Source of the DNA: Paracoccus aestuarii
GTDB lineage: Bacteria; Pseudomonadota; Alphaproteobacteria; Rhodobacterales; Rhodobacteraceae
Assembly: GCF_028553885.1 (NCBI RefSeq)
Contig: NZ_CP067169.1
Span: 2,921,001-2,985,000, forward strand
Length of the DNA stretch: 64,000 nt
Direction of reading: 5' to 3'
A program made the translations under genes and the position numbers. Below are positions 34,628-43,198 of the stretch, in pieces (within the stretch, counting starts at the first letter, position 1; the number at the start of each line of letters is the position of its first letter). The notes under the pieces were generated by a model that worked only from the letters and a program-made list of their open reading frames with translations, was not told the DNA's origin and made no database searches.

Positions 34628-34954
34628 TTACGTGAAACCGTTGTGCCGGTCGGCCGAACCGAGGCGCTCGGCCGCGTCGGCAGGCAGAGCGAGATGACCC
34701 GTTTCGTCGCAAGCCTCCAGTTCCAGATCGAGACTTCCCGCCGGTGCCCGGATCAGCTCGACCAGCCAGCGTGCGCGGCTGAGGCAGGGGACGGGCAGTG
34801 GGGCCGAAGGCAGTTTCGTCACCCGCCAGCGCGTCATGGACGCAGTGGGCTGGCCCAAATCTGCCGTATGCGCTTGCCGCCGCCCACGGCGCAAGGCGAT
34901 GCTGGTGGTGCCGGTGCCTTCGGTCGCTAGGTTCAGCCGGCGGAAGACAGCCAT
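34628..34954 (-). CDS. Hypothetical protein upstream of the helicase gene
   Basis: 108 codons on the helicase strand, ending 112 bp before the helicase start. The product has a basic N-terminal half (MAVFRRLNLATEGTGTTSIA) and a more structured C-terminal half (ARWLVELIRAPAGSLDLELE, then ACDETGHLALPADAAERLGS). No family recognised. Surrounding sequence (34516-34627 and 34955-35055) shows no other gene. It may be real or a GC-rich chance frame. Confidence 0.4.
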   Translation of the reverse strand: MAVFRRLNLATEGTGTTSIALRRGRRQAHTADLGQPTASMTRWRVTKLPSAPLPVPCLSRARWLVELIRAPAGSLDLELEACDETGHLALPADAAERLGSADRHNGFT

Positions 34955-35055
34955 GGGCAGCCGCGCAACTTCGGCGACATTGGCGCCTCGCGGCGGCAGG
35001 GCGTTTTTCCTCTGCGGATTACAGAACTCCGACTATCTCCGCGCAACCAGCTAAA

Positions 35056-35574
35056 CTACTGACCTTGCAAGGGGCGCCACAGCAGAACTCGCTTGTTCTC
35101 CTCTGCAATCGCCTCTGCGTTATCCTCACGCCACTTTCGAGCACGTTCTGCCCGAGCTGAAGGATGCATGTCGTCGCCGACAATGCGTCCACACGCGTAA
35201 TCCAAGCCTCCGCCGGTCTCGTAGGATAACAACACATACTGGCCGTCTCCGACACGCTCTGCAAAATATCCACCGTGATCAGGCGATAGTGGCAACAGGC
35301 ACAATGAGCCTGCGTCGCCCTCTTTGCGGATCTCAATGCCATGTCTGGCACCGATGCGCGCCAAGGCTGAAAGGTAGTGCTGGAGGTTATCGAGTGCTAC
35401 CGGCTCATCGTAAGCTGAACGCCCGGCCAACTCACTACTCGTCGCAACTCCTGTTCGGACGGCGCAAGAACCGTCCGATATCTTGGAATGTTCGTCAACA
35501 CGCTTCAGGGCGGCCCGCAGTTGGCGCAGCTCCTGCTCAAGTTCCTGACGTGACAGGTCGCTTGGATCTCTCAT
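35056..35574 (-). CDS. Hypothetical protein with CcdA-like C-terminal segment
   Basis: 172 residues from the ATG at 35574. Residues 1-32 form a coiled-coil-like helix (LSRQELEQELRQLRAALKRV). The middle (about 60-130) may be a small alpha/beta domain (LDNLQHYLSALARIGARHGI, YFAERVGDGQYVLLSYETGG). The last ~35 residues, ARAERARKWREDNAEAIAEE, recall the C-terminal toxin-binding tail of CcdA antitoxins, but no ccdB-like gene is adjacent. Function is unknown; a degraded or orphan antitoxin-like protein is one possibility. Confidence 0.55.
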   Translation of the reverse strand: MRDPSDLSRQELEQELRQLRAALKRVDEHSKISDGSCAVRTGVATSSELAGRSAYDEPVALDNLQHYLSALARIGARHGIEIRKEGDAGSLCLLPLSPDHGGYFAERVGDGQYVLLSYETGGGLDYACGRIVGDDMHPSARAERARKWREDNAEAIAEENKRVLLWRPLQGQ

Positions 35575-35754
35575 GTTGCCATCATATCGGCTTCGGTTCG
35601 TTTTGTCAGCGCGCTCGTCCGCGCCTGAGGCATCCTTTGCTTGTCGAACATTGGCAGAAGCTACGCCCTGACGTCTGTTGGTTTTCAAGAACAAGGGCAT
35701 CGAAGCATGAGGAAGCGTCGTCAACTGGCTCCTGAGCCATATTTTACGAGGCTT

Positions 35755-35950
35755 GCGAGATGGTGACCGAGATCGCCGACCGCGCGCCCCTGCTGGCGGG
35801 CGTCGGCGGCGCGCTGCCTGAAGCAGTCCGGCTGGCCCGCGGCTCGCCGCGGATGCGGGGGCTGCGCGCTGTCTGACGCAGTTCGCCTGGCCCGCGCCTC
35901 GGCGTATGCGGGGGCCGGGGCGCTGATGGTGCATCAGACAGGAGATCTAC
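35755..35950 (+). pseudogene. Internal fragment of a DapA-family aldolase with tandem duplication
   Basis: Translation of 35767-35876 gives EIADRAPLLAGVGGALPEAV followed by RLARGSPRMRGLRAV-stop, and 35869-35949 gives LSDAVRLARASAYAGAGALM then VHQTGDLRS. Both match the strand-helix region of dihydrodipicolinate synthase/N-acetylneuraminate lyase family enzymes. Positions 35814-35871 and 35869-35925 are diverged copies of one ~57-bp unit, so the fragment contains an internal duplication. There is no start or active-site lysine. The rest of 35575-36058 holds no gene. Confidence 0.6.
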
Positions 35951-36058
35951 GTTCATGTTGTGTTCTTAGAAAGGGCTTGTTTCAACTTGCCCAGCATGGG
36001 ACTCTGCCGGCGGCGCCGGGCGATCGGGGCGGCTGAGCTGGCAGCGATAGAGGCACGG

Positions 36059-36709
36059 GTGTGTAATCTTTATAATCTGACCACAAACCAGCAGGCGATC
36101 CGCGACTTCGCCCGCATCACCCATGATCGTGTCGGTAATCTCGAGCCAAGCCTCGATGTCTATCCCGACCGCCCGGCTCCGGTGATCCGGCAGACGCCAG
36201 CCGGTCGGGAGATGTCGCTGATGACATGGGGCTTGCCCACCCCGCCGCAGTTCCTGAAGGCACCCGACGCGCCCGACCGGGGCGTGACGAACATCCGTAA
36301 CACCGCCAGCCCGCACTGGCGGCGCTGGCTCGGGCCGTCCAGCCGCTGCGTGATCCCCGCCACCGCCTTCTCCGAATACGGCGCGAAGCCAGACCCGGTG
36401 ACGAAGCGCAAGTCATTGCACTGGTTCGCGCTGAACGAAACGCGGCCCTTGTTCTTCTTTGCCGGCCTCTGGACCGACTGGTCCGGCACACGCGGATCAG
36501 GTCGTTCTCCGCGGACGGGGGAGCACCGGCTCTATGCATTCCTGACGACGGAGCCGAATGACGTGGTCGGCAGGTTTCACCCCAAGGCCATGCCGGTAAT
36601 CCTGACGCAGGAGGACGAGATCGAGACCTGGCTGAGCGCCGACTGGCAGATCGCGAGCCAGCTACAGCGGCCGCTGGCAGACGACGCTCTGATCGAGTTG
36701 GAGGCGTAG
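36059..36709 (+). CDS. SRAP/HMCES (YedK-like) abasic-site processing protein
   Basis: 216 residues from the GTG at 36059. This start is decided by chemistry: it makes the catalytic cysteine residue 2 ((M)CNLYNLTTNQ), the position required after Met removal in SRAP proteins. Other marks: NIRNTASPHWRRWLGPSSRC, CVIPATAFSEYGAK (conserved Glu), and RFHPKAMPVIL (conserved His). YedK/HMCES binds abasic sites in single-stranded DNA and forms a protective thiazolidine cross-link. An earlier in-frame start would bury Cys2. A truncated relative lies at 51554-52153. Confidence 0.94.
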   Translation: MCNLYNLTTNQQAIRDFARITHDRVGNLEPSLDVYPDRPAPVIRQTPAGREMSLMTWGLPTPPQFLKAPDAPDRGVTNIRNTASPHWRRWLGPSSRCVIPATAFSEYGAKPDPVTKRKSLHWFALNETRPLFFFAGLWTDWSGTRGSGRSPRTGEHRLYAFLTTEPNDVVGRFHPKAMPVILTQEDEIETWLSADWQIASQLQRPLADDALIELEA

Positions 36710-36843
36710 GAGGCCTAGACGGCAGGAGATGGTGCTCCTGCCTCTTCCAGCGCCGCCGCTCACTTGAGCTGCTGGCGGCCGTTCGTGAGCATTCTCAACA
36801 TTCGGAAGTGGCCGGATGCAAGCCTCTCTCCTACCACAAAGCC

Positions 36844-37581
36844 ATGGAGAACATTCCCGTCACCTCACATTCCCATCGAGCCACCAAGGCTCTTCTGGCT
36901 GTTGCAGCGACAACCATCCTGTGGGGCTGTCTGGCAGAGAATTCCTCAGCTGATGCCCATCAACTGGCGGGCCTAGCGACGGTGGTTGACGGTGACGGGC
37001 TGCGACTTGCCGGGCAGACCATCCGCATCCACGGTATAGACGCACCGGAGCAAAGCCAGAGTTGCGCGGCGGCTGACGGGAGCCAGTGGTCGTGCGGTCA
37101 GGCCGCAACCCGGCGCATGTCTGAACTGGTGGCAGGCCGCGACGTGAAGTGCAGGCAGACCGACAGGGATCACTACGATCGGGTTGTGGCCGTCTGCGAG
37201 GTCGCGGGTATGGATCTTGGCCAGGTGCTGGTGGCTGAGGGTCTTGCCTGGGCCTATCGGTTCTACTCCGACGACTACGTCGCTGCTGAGGACAGTGCCC
37301 GCCAGCGCGCCCTCGGGATCTGGTCTGCTCCCAATCGACCCGCGTGGGGATACAGGGCGGAATCACGAGCCCTGCAGCCTGCTGCCCAATTCATGGGAAG
37401 CTCCTCTGACTCGAAGTGCCGGATCAAGGGCAACATCTCGCGCGGCGGTGAGAGGATCTATCATGTTCCGGGCTCGCGTCACTACGAGGCAACGCAGATT
37501 AACACCAGCCACGGCGAGCGCTGGTTCTGCTCAGTTGCTGAAGCCACCGCTGCCGGGTGGCGGCCGCCCAGATCGAGGTAA
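36844..37581 (+). CDS. Exported staphylococcal-nuclease-like protein with C-terminal extension
   Basis: 245 residues from the ATG at 36844. A signal sequence (KALLAVAATTILWGC, possibly a lipobox at WGC) precedes an SNase domain: LATVVDGDGLRLAGQTIRIH, GIDAPEQSQ, then DHYDRVVAVCEVAGMDLGQV and LVAEGLAWAYRFYSDDY. These carry the Arg/Asp/Glu active-site pattern (DGD, IDAPE, D-Y-x-R). The C-terminal ~70 residues, CRIKGNISRGGERIYHVPGS with ERWFCSVAEATAAGWR, form the small excalibur-like/Ada-type DUF often fused to such nucleases. It would degrade nucleic acid outside the cytoplasm. Confidence 0.88.
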   Translation: MENIPVTSHSHRATKALLAVAATTILWGCLAENSSADAHQLAGLATVVDGDGLRLAGQTIRIHGIDAPEQSQSCAAADGSQWSCGQAATRRMSELVAGRDVKCRQTDRDHYDRVVAVCEVAGMDLGQVLVAEGLAWAYRFYSDDYVAAEDSARQRALGIWSAPNRPAWGYRAESRALQPAAQFMGSSSDSKCRIKGNISRGGERIYHVPGSRHYEATQINTSHGERWFCSVAEATAAGWRPPRSR

Positions 37582-38036
37582 AGAGCGCGGCCAAGACGCT
37601 CGCAAACAACGGGCGCCAACTCAAAACTAGTAGATGAAGCTTGATCTTCGCCGATCACCTTCGTCCTGATACTTCGCAAAATCATCGACCGCATCATGTG
37701 CCCTGTCATCAAGTCGGGTATGGGCCGCGCCCTGGCGTCGCGCACCTCGATGGGAGCCGCCGTGGCGATCTTGTAGGCCAGCCACAGAAGGTAGAGGACC
37801 GAGACAACCTTGAGGATGCTGCCCAGCACCGGCACGGCCTCGAACAGCGCCATCAGCCCGAGCCCGACCAGCAGGGCCATCAGCGAGACGCCTCCGGCGA
37901 TGCCCAGCATGTGCGGCACCGTCCGCCGGAAGCCGAAATTTGCCCCGGACGCCATCAGCATCAGGTTGTTCGGCCCGGGCGTGACGGTGGTGACGAAGGC
38001 GAAGCCCAGAAGAGCGGCGAGAATCGTGGAGGTCAT
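37482..38036 (-). pseudogene. lysE/rhtB-type amino-acid exporter, 3' truncated
   Basis: From the ATG at 38036 the first ~105 residues are a good LysE-family N-terminus (VTTVTPGPNNLMLMASGANF, HMLGIAGGVSLMALLVGLGL, VSVLYLLWLAYKIATAAP). After ARARPIPD the sequence loses all similarity and hydrophobicity, so the C-terminal three membrane segments are missing; the frame runs on to 37482 by chance across the end of the nuclease gene. The break is near 37720. The divergent Lrp-type gene at 38143, normally its regulator, is intact. Confidence 0.8.
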
Positions 38037-38142
38037 GATCTGTCCTTGATCGGGATGGACGGCTGCCACTCTAGGGCTTGCCACGTGCAATGTTTCGTCG
38101 AATGTTGATCTTGTGGAGGCTCGGACGCAACGATCGGCGGCA

Positions 38143-38586
38143 ATGGACGCTGTAGACGAGAAGATATTGCGTGAACTGGCGCACAATTCCCGGATCAGCA
38201 ACGTTCAACCGGCCGAGCGGGTGAACCTCTCGCCCTCGCCCTGCCTGCGCCGTGTGGCGGAGCTGGAGAGGAGCGGGGTCATCCGGGGCTACGGCGTCCG
38301 GACTGACCCGGAGCTGACCGGGCGCGGCTTCGCCGTCTATGTGATGGTCGGCCTCTCCTCCCATACCAAGGCGGCGCAGGAAGGTTTCGAGCGCGCCATG
38401 GCCATCGCGCCCGAGGTGGCCGAATGTCACAATATCGCGGGGGCCTTCGAGTATCTTCTCCGCGTCGAATGCGCGAGCCTGGCCGACTACAAGCGTTTCC
38501 ACACCGAGGTGCTGGGCACGCGCTCCCACGTCAATGCGATCACCTCCTACATCGTCATGGGCTCGCCCAAGGATGTCCGGGCGTGA
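38143..38586 (+). CDS. Lrp/AsnC-family transcriptional regulator
   Basis: 147 residues from the ATG at 38143. N-terminal helix-turn-helix: MDAVDEKILRELAHNSRISN and RVNLSPSPCLRRVAELERSG; then VIRGYGVRTDPELTG and a RAM/AsnC effector domain (YVMVGLSSHTKAAQEGFERA, VAECHNIAGAFEYLLRVECA). Divergent lrp-lysE pairs are common in proteobacteria, and here the exporter partner is truncated, leaving an orphan regulator. Confidence 0.93.
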   Translation: MDAVDEKILRELAHNSRISNVQPAERVNLSPSPCLRRVAELERSGVIRGYGVRTDPELTGRGFAVYVMVGLSSHTKAAQEGFERAMAIAPEVAECHNIAGAFEYLLRVECASLADYKRFHTEVLGTRSHVNAITSYIVMGSPKDVRA

Positions 38587-40203
38587 TCAGGCGCTGAACG
38601 GCAGGATTGCGGCGGAGCCCCCGGCCTCCAGGACGAGCCTCCGGCCCGGCTTCAGCGCGGCGACGAAGGCTTCGTCGTGGCTGACGGCGAGCACGGCCCC
38701 GTCATAGGCGGCCAGGGCAGCCTCCAGTGCCGCGATACCATCGAGGTCCAGGTGGTTCGTCGGCTCGTCCAGGATCAGCAGCATCGGCGGGGGCGTGGCG
38801 CCCAGGGCGCAGGCCAGCCCGGCGCGCAGGCGCTCGCCGCCGCTGAGCTCGCCGGCGCGCCTGAGCGCGTCGGCAGACCGGAAGCCGAACCGCGCCAGAG
38901 CCTCATGCGCCAGATGCGGATAGCGGCCGGGGTTCAGGCGCAGGAAATTCTCGCGCAGGCTGTCCTCCGGCTGCAGGAGGCTCTGATGCTGGTCGAGCAG
39001 GGCCCAGGACACGTCAAGCGACAGCCGGCCCGATTGCGGGACGATCTGCCCGGTGATCATCTTCAGAAGCGTGGACTTGCCGCTGCCGTTCGCGCCGCCG
39101 ATCAGCAGCCGCTCCGGCCCCTCCATGACCAGCGTCAGGCCCTGGATGACGGGGCGCGCCGGGTCGTAGCCGCCGGTGAGCCCGTCGAGCCGCAGCACGG
39201 TCTTCCCGTGGGCAAGCCTCGTCGGCGGCAGCCCCATGCGCAGCGGCTGCAGGATCTCGATCTTCTCGCGTGCGGCCGCCACCGCCGCTTCGGCGGCCTC
39301 GCGCCTCGCGTCCCGCAGGCGCACGCCCGCGCCGCCCGAGGCCTCGGCCCGGCCCTTGGCCGCATCCAGCAGGATCTTCGGCTGGCCTCCGTTGGCCCGC
39401 GCCCGATGCCCGGCGCCGTCCTTGCGGGCCTTGCGTTCGGTGGCAGTCTGGGCGCGGCGGGCGGCTTCCCTGCTGGCCCGCTCGGCATGGGCGAGGTCAT
39501 GGGCAGCCGCATCGAGTTCAGCTGCCTTACGCTGGCGATACGCGCTGTAGTTGCCCCCGTAGCGGACGGCCTTCAGCGACGTCAGCTCGACAACGGCGTC
39601 CATCTCCTCGAGAAGCTCGCGGTCATGGCTGGCGACGATCGCGGCGCCGGACCAGCCCCGCAGCAGATCGATCACGGCGGCGCGCCCGTCCCGATCCAGG
39701 TTGTTGGTCGGCTCGTCCAGCAGCAGGATGTCCGGCCGCTGGAAGGCAAGAGCGGCGAGCGCCGCGCGGCTGCGCTGACCGCCCGAGAGACTGACGAGCG
39801 GCGCCTGCGGATCTGTGCACAGACCGAGCTGCAGAAGCGCGGCGTCCACGCGGGCGGGCAGTGACCAATCCACCTCTGCCAACTCGGACGCGCTGGCCAG
39901 CCCCGCCTCGGCTCGCGCCAGGATCTCGAGCGCCGCGCCTATCCCGAAGAGGTCGGCAATGGTGTCGTCCGGGTCTCGCAACGCATCCTGCCGCATGACC
40001 GCTAGCGTGCCCACGAGCTGCACCTGGCCGGCTGTGGGACGAAGCTCGCCCGCAATCAGGCGCAGCAGCGTGCTCTTGCCGCTGCCGTTGCGACCCACCA
40101 GGCCGGTGCGCTCCGGCCCGAAGGTCAGGCTGAGGTCGGTGAAAAGCGGCGATTCTTCAGGCGTAAGCCAGGACAGGCCGGACAGGGTGACGGATGACGA
40201 CAT
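38587..40203 (-). CDS. ABC-F family ATPase
   Basis: 538 residues with two ABC nucleotide-binding domains and no membrane segment. NBD1: GLVGRNGSGKSTLLRLIAG, SLSGGQRSRAALAALAF, ILLLDEPTNNLD. NBD2: LLIGGANGSGKSTLLKMITG, ELSGGERLRAGLACALG, LLILDEPTNHLDLDG. A basic, coiled linker (about 225-310, with RAQTATERKARKDGAGHRAR) lies between them. ABC-F proteins act on the ribosome in translation or antibiotic protection; subgroup is not determined. Its stop touches the end of the convergent Lrp gene (1 bp). Confidence 0.93.
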   Translation of the reverse strand: MSSSVTLSGLSWLTPEESPLFTDLSLTFGPERTGLVGRNGSGKSTLLRLIAGELRPTAGQVQLVGTLAVMRQDALRDPDDTIADLFGIGAALEILARAEAGLASASELAEVDWSLPARVDAALLQLGLCTDPQAPLVSLSGGQRSRAALAALAFQRPDILLLDEPTNNLDRDGRAAVIDLLRGWSGAAIVASHDRELLEEMDAVVELTSLKAVRYGGNYSAYRQRKAAELDAAAHDLAHAERASREAARRAQTATERKARKDGAGHRARANGGQPKILLDAAKGRAEASGGAGVRLRDARREAAEAAVAAAREKIEILQPLRMGLPPTRLAHGKTVLRLDGLTGGYDPARPVIQGLTLVMEGPERLLIGGANGSGKSTLLKMITGQIVPQSGRLSLDVSWALLDQHQSLLQPEDSLRENFLRLNPGRYPHLAHEALARFGFRSADALRRAGELSGGERLRAGLACALGATPPPMLLILDEPTNHLDLDGIAALEAALAAYDGAVLAVSHDEAFVAALKPGRRLVLEAGGSAAILPFSA

Positions 40204-40393
40204 GGTGCAGGACTTCTCGCAGCGAAACCGGAAGGGCGGTGGCGGCGAGGTTCAGGTCCATGTCGAGTCTGTCTCCGGTCTTGATGACAAGGAAGGTAAG
40301 AGAGCGGCACCGGCTTTGCAATGCGATCGCCGCGAGAGGCTGTCATCACCCTCGATCGTGTCGTAGAAGCGTCAAAAAGATGAAGGTTCAATC

Positions 40394-40672
40394 ATGCAGC
40401 GCCCTTTTGCCGCTCTTCTCGCTCTCACTGTCGCCACCGGATGCGCGGTTGGTTCGGGTGCAGTCGTCCAGGGTGCCGGGCTTGACGACCTTTTGAAGCT
40501 CCGCGAGGGTCCGGGCCTCGAACATGCCATCATCATCGGCCTGCCCGACGGCACGCGCCTCACCCGTCAGAAATGTGTCCCGAACAACGGCCGGGTCTGG
40601 TGCCGGGTCTTCCTGACTGACAAGCCCAGTGTGTCGGGCTATGTTTCAGCTGAGTATCTGGCGCATCGCTGA
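40394..40672 (+). CDS. Small lipoprotein with SH3-like domain
   Basis: 92 residues. The N-terminus MQRPFAALLALTVATGC has a lipobox (ATGC). The remainder fits a bacterial SH3 domain: LLKLREGPGLEHAIIIGLPD, GTRLTRQKCVPNNGRVWCRV, SGYVSAEYLAHR. A cysteine pair (KC...WC) may stabilise it. Such proteins sit at the cell envelope and may bind peptidoglycan. It is divergent from the ABC-F gene, ~190 bp away. Confidence 0.85.
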   Translation: MQRPFAALLALTVATGCAVGSGAVVQGAGLDDLLKLREGPGLEHAIIIGLPDGTRLTRQKCVPNNGRVWCRVFLTDKPSVSGYVSAEYLAHR

Positions 40673-40979
40673 TAACTGCATCGACTTTAGGTGGCACACC
40701 GGCCCATAGCGGCCGGTCGAGGAGGGAAGGACGCTGCGGTGCGGCTTCCCGAAGCCGGCCGTTGGTGCAGGGCGCAGCTAGATCGACCACGCAGCATCTG
40801 CTTCTGCGGAAGATAGCTGCCGTTCTCGTGGGTGCCGCGGCTGCATCTATGAGATCTCCGCTATCGGTCAAAGAGTCGACGCACTGCGAAGGAAGAGCAT
40901 CGGCAAGAGCCGATGCACCTTGCGTTCCGAAATTGTTAGCCTCTACATGTCGGGAAGAAATTATGTTGGGAGCGTTCCT
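40673..40979. repeat. Non-coding region with dispersed repeat copy
   Basis: 40725-40850 is a diverged copy of the sequence on the other strand at 15985-16130. Downstream, 40960-40979 carries the GGGAG ribosome site of the AAA ATPase gene. Otherwise no gene is seen. Confidence 0.5.
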
Positions 40980-42224
40980 ATGCTCAGAGAGATTCAGTTT
41001 GAAAACTGGAAAAGCTACAAGAAAGCATCAATGCTCTTCGACCAATTGACGTTTCTTATTGGAACTAATGCTAGTGGAAAGTCCAATGCACTTGATGCGC
41101 TTGAGTTTCTTTCGCGCATTTCGTCTGCTTCGGACATCACATCTGCCATTGTTGGGGACTCCAACACAGTCAACCTCCGAGGTGGACTTGAGTGGATAAC
41201 TTACGAAGGAGCAAAAAACTTTACCATTACTGCAAGTGTTAGCGGTGAGGACGAGAAGACAGATTATGAGTATTCGATAACAGTTTCTATCGACGGTAAT
41301 ACTGCAGAGCTCGAAAATGAAGAACTTGTAAGAGTTAGATATCAAGGCAATGCGCAAAGACGTTTGAGGCTTTTCTGGACCGACGCGCCAGACGGTGGAG
41401 CTCCAGGTATTACGGCCAGACTTTACAACACGAAATCGGGCACTAAGCAACCGATGCGCCGCAATCTGTCTGTCCTCTCTCAACTAGAGATATATGAGAT
41501 GAGAGAGGAGATCAAAGTGGCGGTTGATCATGTGCTTCAGACGATGCGATCTATATTCATTCTCGACCCTAATCCCTCTTCGATGCGCGCTTACTCTCGC
41601 CCTTCAGAACATCTTAACAGGGACGGTTCTAATGTGGCCGGCGTATTGGCCGCACTGCCCGATAAGAGAAAAAAAATTGTTGAAGATTTGATATCTAGAT
41701 ATGCAGCTAAGATTCCAGAAAAGGATATCACTCGCGTATGGGCAGAAACTGTTGATCGTCACGGAGTTGACGCGATGCTCTACTGCACGGAGCGGTGGAA
41801 CGCGAAGCGAACTCTTGAGATGGATGCGAGAGGTTTATCAGATGGAACGCTTCGCTTCATATCTGTGATGGTGGCGCTTTTGACACAACCTGAGCGGTCA
41901 ATGATCGTTGTTGAGGAGATTGACAACGGGCTTCATCCGTCGAGGGCAATGGACCTTCTGTCTGCAATACAAGATCTGGGATCGAAACGAAAAATCGATT
42001 TACTTGTTACGACCCACAATGTTGCCCTTCTCGACGCGCTGCCACCAAAAATGATAAAGTCGGTTGCGGTCGCTACAAGAAATTCCTCCTCTGGAGCTAG
42101 TGAAATCACTATTCTTGAGGACCTGCCGCATCTATCTCGATTGATAGCCGAAGGATCGCTTGGTCAGCTTGCAGCCCGTGGAAAAATCGAGGAGTCTATA
42201 AAGGCGCAGGTGAGAAATGCCTGA
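40980..42224 (+). CDS. AAA_21/RecF-like ATPase of a two-gene defence-like pair
   Basis: 414 residues from the ATG at 40980 (GGGAG at 40968-40972). The N-terminus MLREIQFENWKSYKKASMLF is that of RecF/SMC-type ATPases; Walker A is FLIGTNASGKSNALDALEFL. The signature region is RGLSDGTLRFISVMVALL; Walker B is MIVVEEIDNGLHPSRAMDLL, and LLVTTHNVALLDAL carries the switch His. This is the AAA_21/AAA_15 class found with nuclease or TOPRIM partners in defence systems. Base composition is clearly more AT-rich than the neighbours, suggesting recent transfer. It overlaps the next gene by 8 bp. Confidence 0.88.
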   Translation: MLREIQFENWKSYKKASMLFDQLTFLIGTNASGKSNALDALEFLSRISSASDITSAIVGDSNTVNLRGGLEWITYEGAKNFTITASVSGEDEKTDYEYSITVSIDGNTAELENEELVRVRYQGNAQRRLRLFWTDAPDGGAPGITARLYNTKSGTKQPMRRNLSVLSQLEIYEMREEIKVAVDHVLQTMRSIFILDPNPSSMRAYSRPSEHLNRDGSNVAGVLAALPDKRKKIVEDLISRYAAKIPEKDITRVWAETVDRHGVDAMLYCTERWNAKRTLEMDARGLSDGTLRFISVMVALLTQPERSMIVVEEIDNGLHPSRAMDLLSAIQDLGSKRKIDLLVTTHNVALLDALPPKMIKSVAVATRNSSSGASEITILEDLPHLSRLIAEGSLGQLAARGKIEESIKAQVRNA

Positions 42225-42735
42225 ACTCATCGCCGTTGTAGATACTGGAGTTCTCTGCTGTTGGCTTGAGGTTCCTGGCAAGGAGACTGCTGGATCGGGC
42301 GCAGATCGTTGGGATGCAAATCGTGCGAGGTCTGCGGTAGACGAAGTAATCAGGCGATCTGGAACCCTGATTTTGCCGCTTTCTGTAACGATAGAGACGG
42401 CGAATCATATTGCTCAAGCGGCCCAGTCGCGTCGGGCAAAAGCGCAGCAATTATTCGACCGGGTAGTTGCATCGATGAACGGGACTCACCCTTGGAAGCG
42501 TTTTGATGAGTCTCAACGGCTATGGACGAGTAGTTGGTATACACAAGCTCAACGAGAGTGGCCAGATTTCGCTGACCGAGGCATTGGCCTAGCAGATTAC
42601 TCTATAGCGGGCATTTCGCGATACTTCTTTGAGGTAGGATCCGAAGTTGTGACGTTGACCACTGACCGTTTACTAGCGGCCGAGGTAGGTCATCTTGTTC
42701 CGGTCGAGAAGACCAGGAGACGGCCGAGGCGATGA
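42217..42735 (+). CDS. PIN-like nuclease, partner of the AAA ATPase
   Basis: 172 residues, start ATG at 42217 inside the ATPase gene. The N-terminal IAVVDTGVLCCWLEV strand carries an early Asp as in PIN domains; TLILPLSVTIETANHIAQAA holds a conserved Glu; DRGIGLADYSIAGISRYF and EVVTLTTDRLLAAE hold further acidic residues (D-x-x and TxDRxL). These positions agree with the PIN fold of metal-dependent RNases. Overlap with the ATPase implies a complex in which ATPase activity controls the nuclease. The gene is less AT-rich towards its end. Confidence 0.72.
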   Translation: MPELIAVVDTGVLCCWLEVPGKETAGSGADRWDANRARSAVDEVIRRSGTLILPLSVTIETANHIAQAAQSRRAKAQQLFDRVVASMNGTHPWKRFDESQRLWTSSWYTQAQREWPDFADRGIGLADYSIAGISRYFFEVGSEVVTLTTDRLLAAEVGHLVPVEKTRRRPRR

Positions 42736-43198
42736 GGCTAGATCTAAACAGCTCTGCCCTTGAATGTCTGCGAAGGCCTCTGGGGCACTAACTTTACGCA
42801 GTGCGCACCGATGTCAGGTAAGACAACCAATCGGTCATTTCCGGTGACGAACCCAAATTTTATATTTTAGAGGTTCGATCGCTCCCTGCACTGCGCGCCA
42901 GTGAAGGAACAGAGCTCTTCTTGATTAGACTAAGTGTCCGCCTTGCGCTGATGCCGCAGTCGCAATGCCGCACCGCAGTCGGTCTGCTTTCCGCCCTTCG
43001 TGTCGACGAGGAGCGGGCGGCGCTTCCGAACTTCCAGCCACAGCTCCGGCAAGTTGGGTGTGGGGCTACGCCAACGGACGGATGCGCTGGAGCAGCGCCG
43101 ACAGGCAAGCCTGGCAGTCGCTGACGTGCGAAGCACGTGGCACCAAGTTCATTTTCGGAATCTAGATGCTGAGCAGCACTGGTGCTGCGACGTGTCCT
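42736..43198. other. Region with no intact gene
   Basis: 42736-42860 is AT-rich and featureless. A minus-strand frame about 42930-43075 (PNLPELWLEVRKRRPLLVDT) could be the end of a lost gene, but has no start or recognisable domain. Confidence 0.35.

Noticed and set aside
35056..35574. CcdAB toxin-antitoxin module
   Set aside because: Only a short C-terminal resemblance to CcdA and no CcdB-like gene next to it.
35575..35934. N-terminal extension of the 172-residue protein to 35934
   Set aside because: The extension is Arg/Ala-rich, antisense to the dapA-like fragment, and the ATG at 35574 gives a sensible protein.
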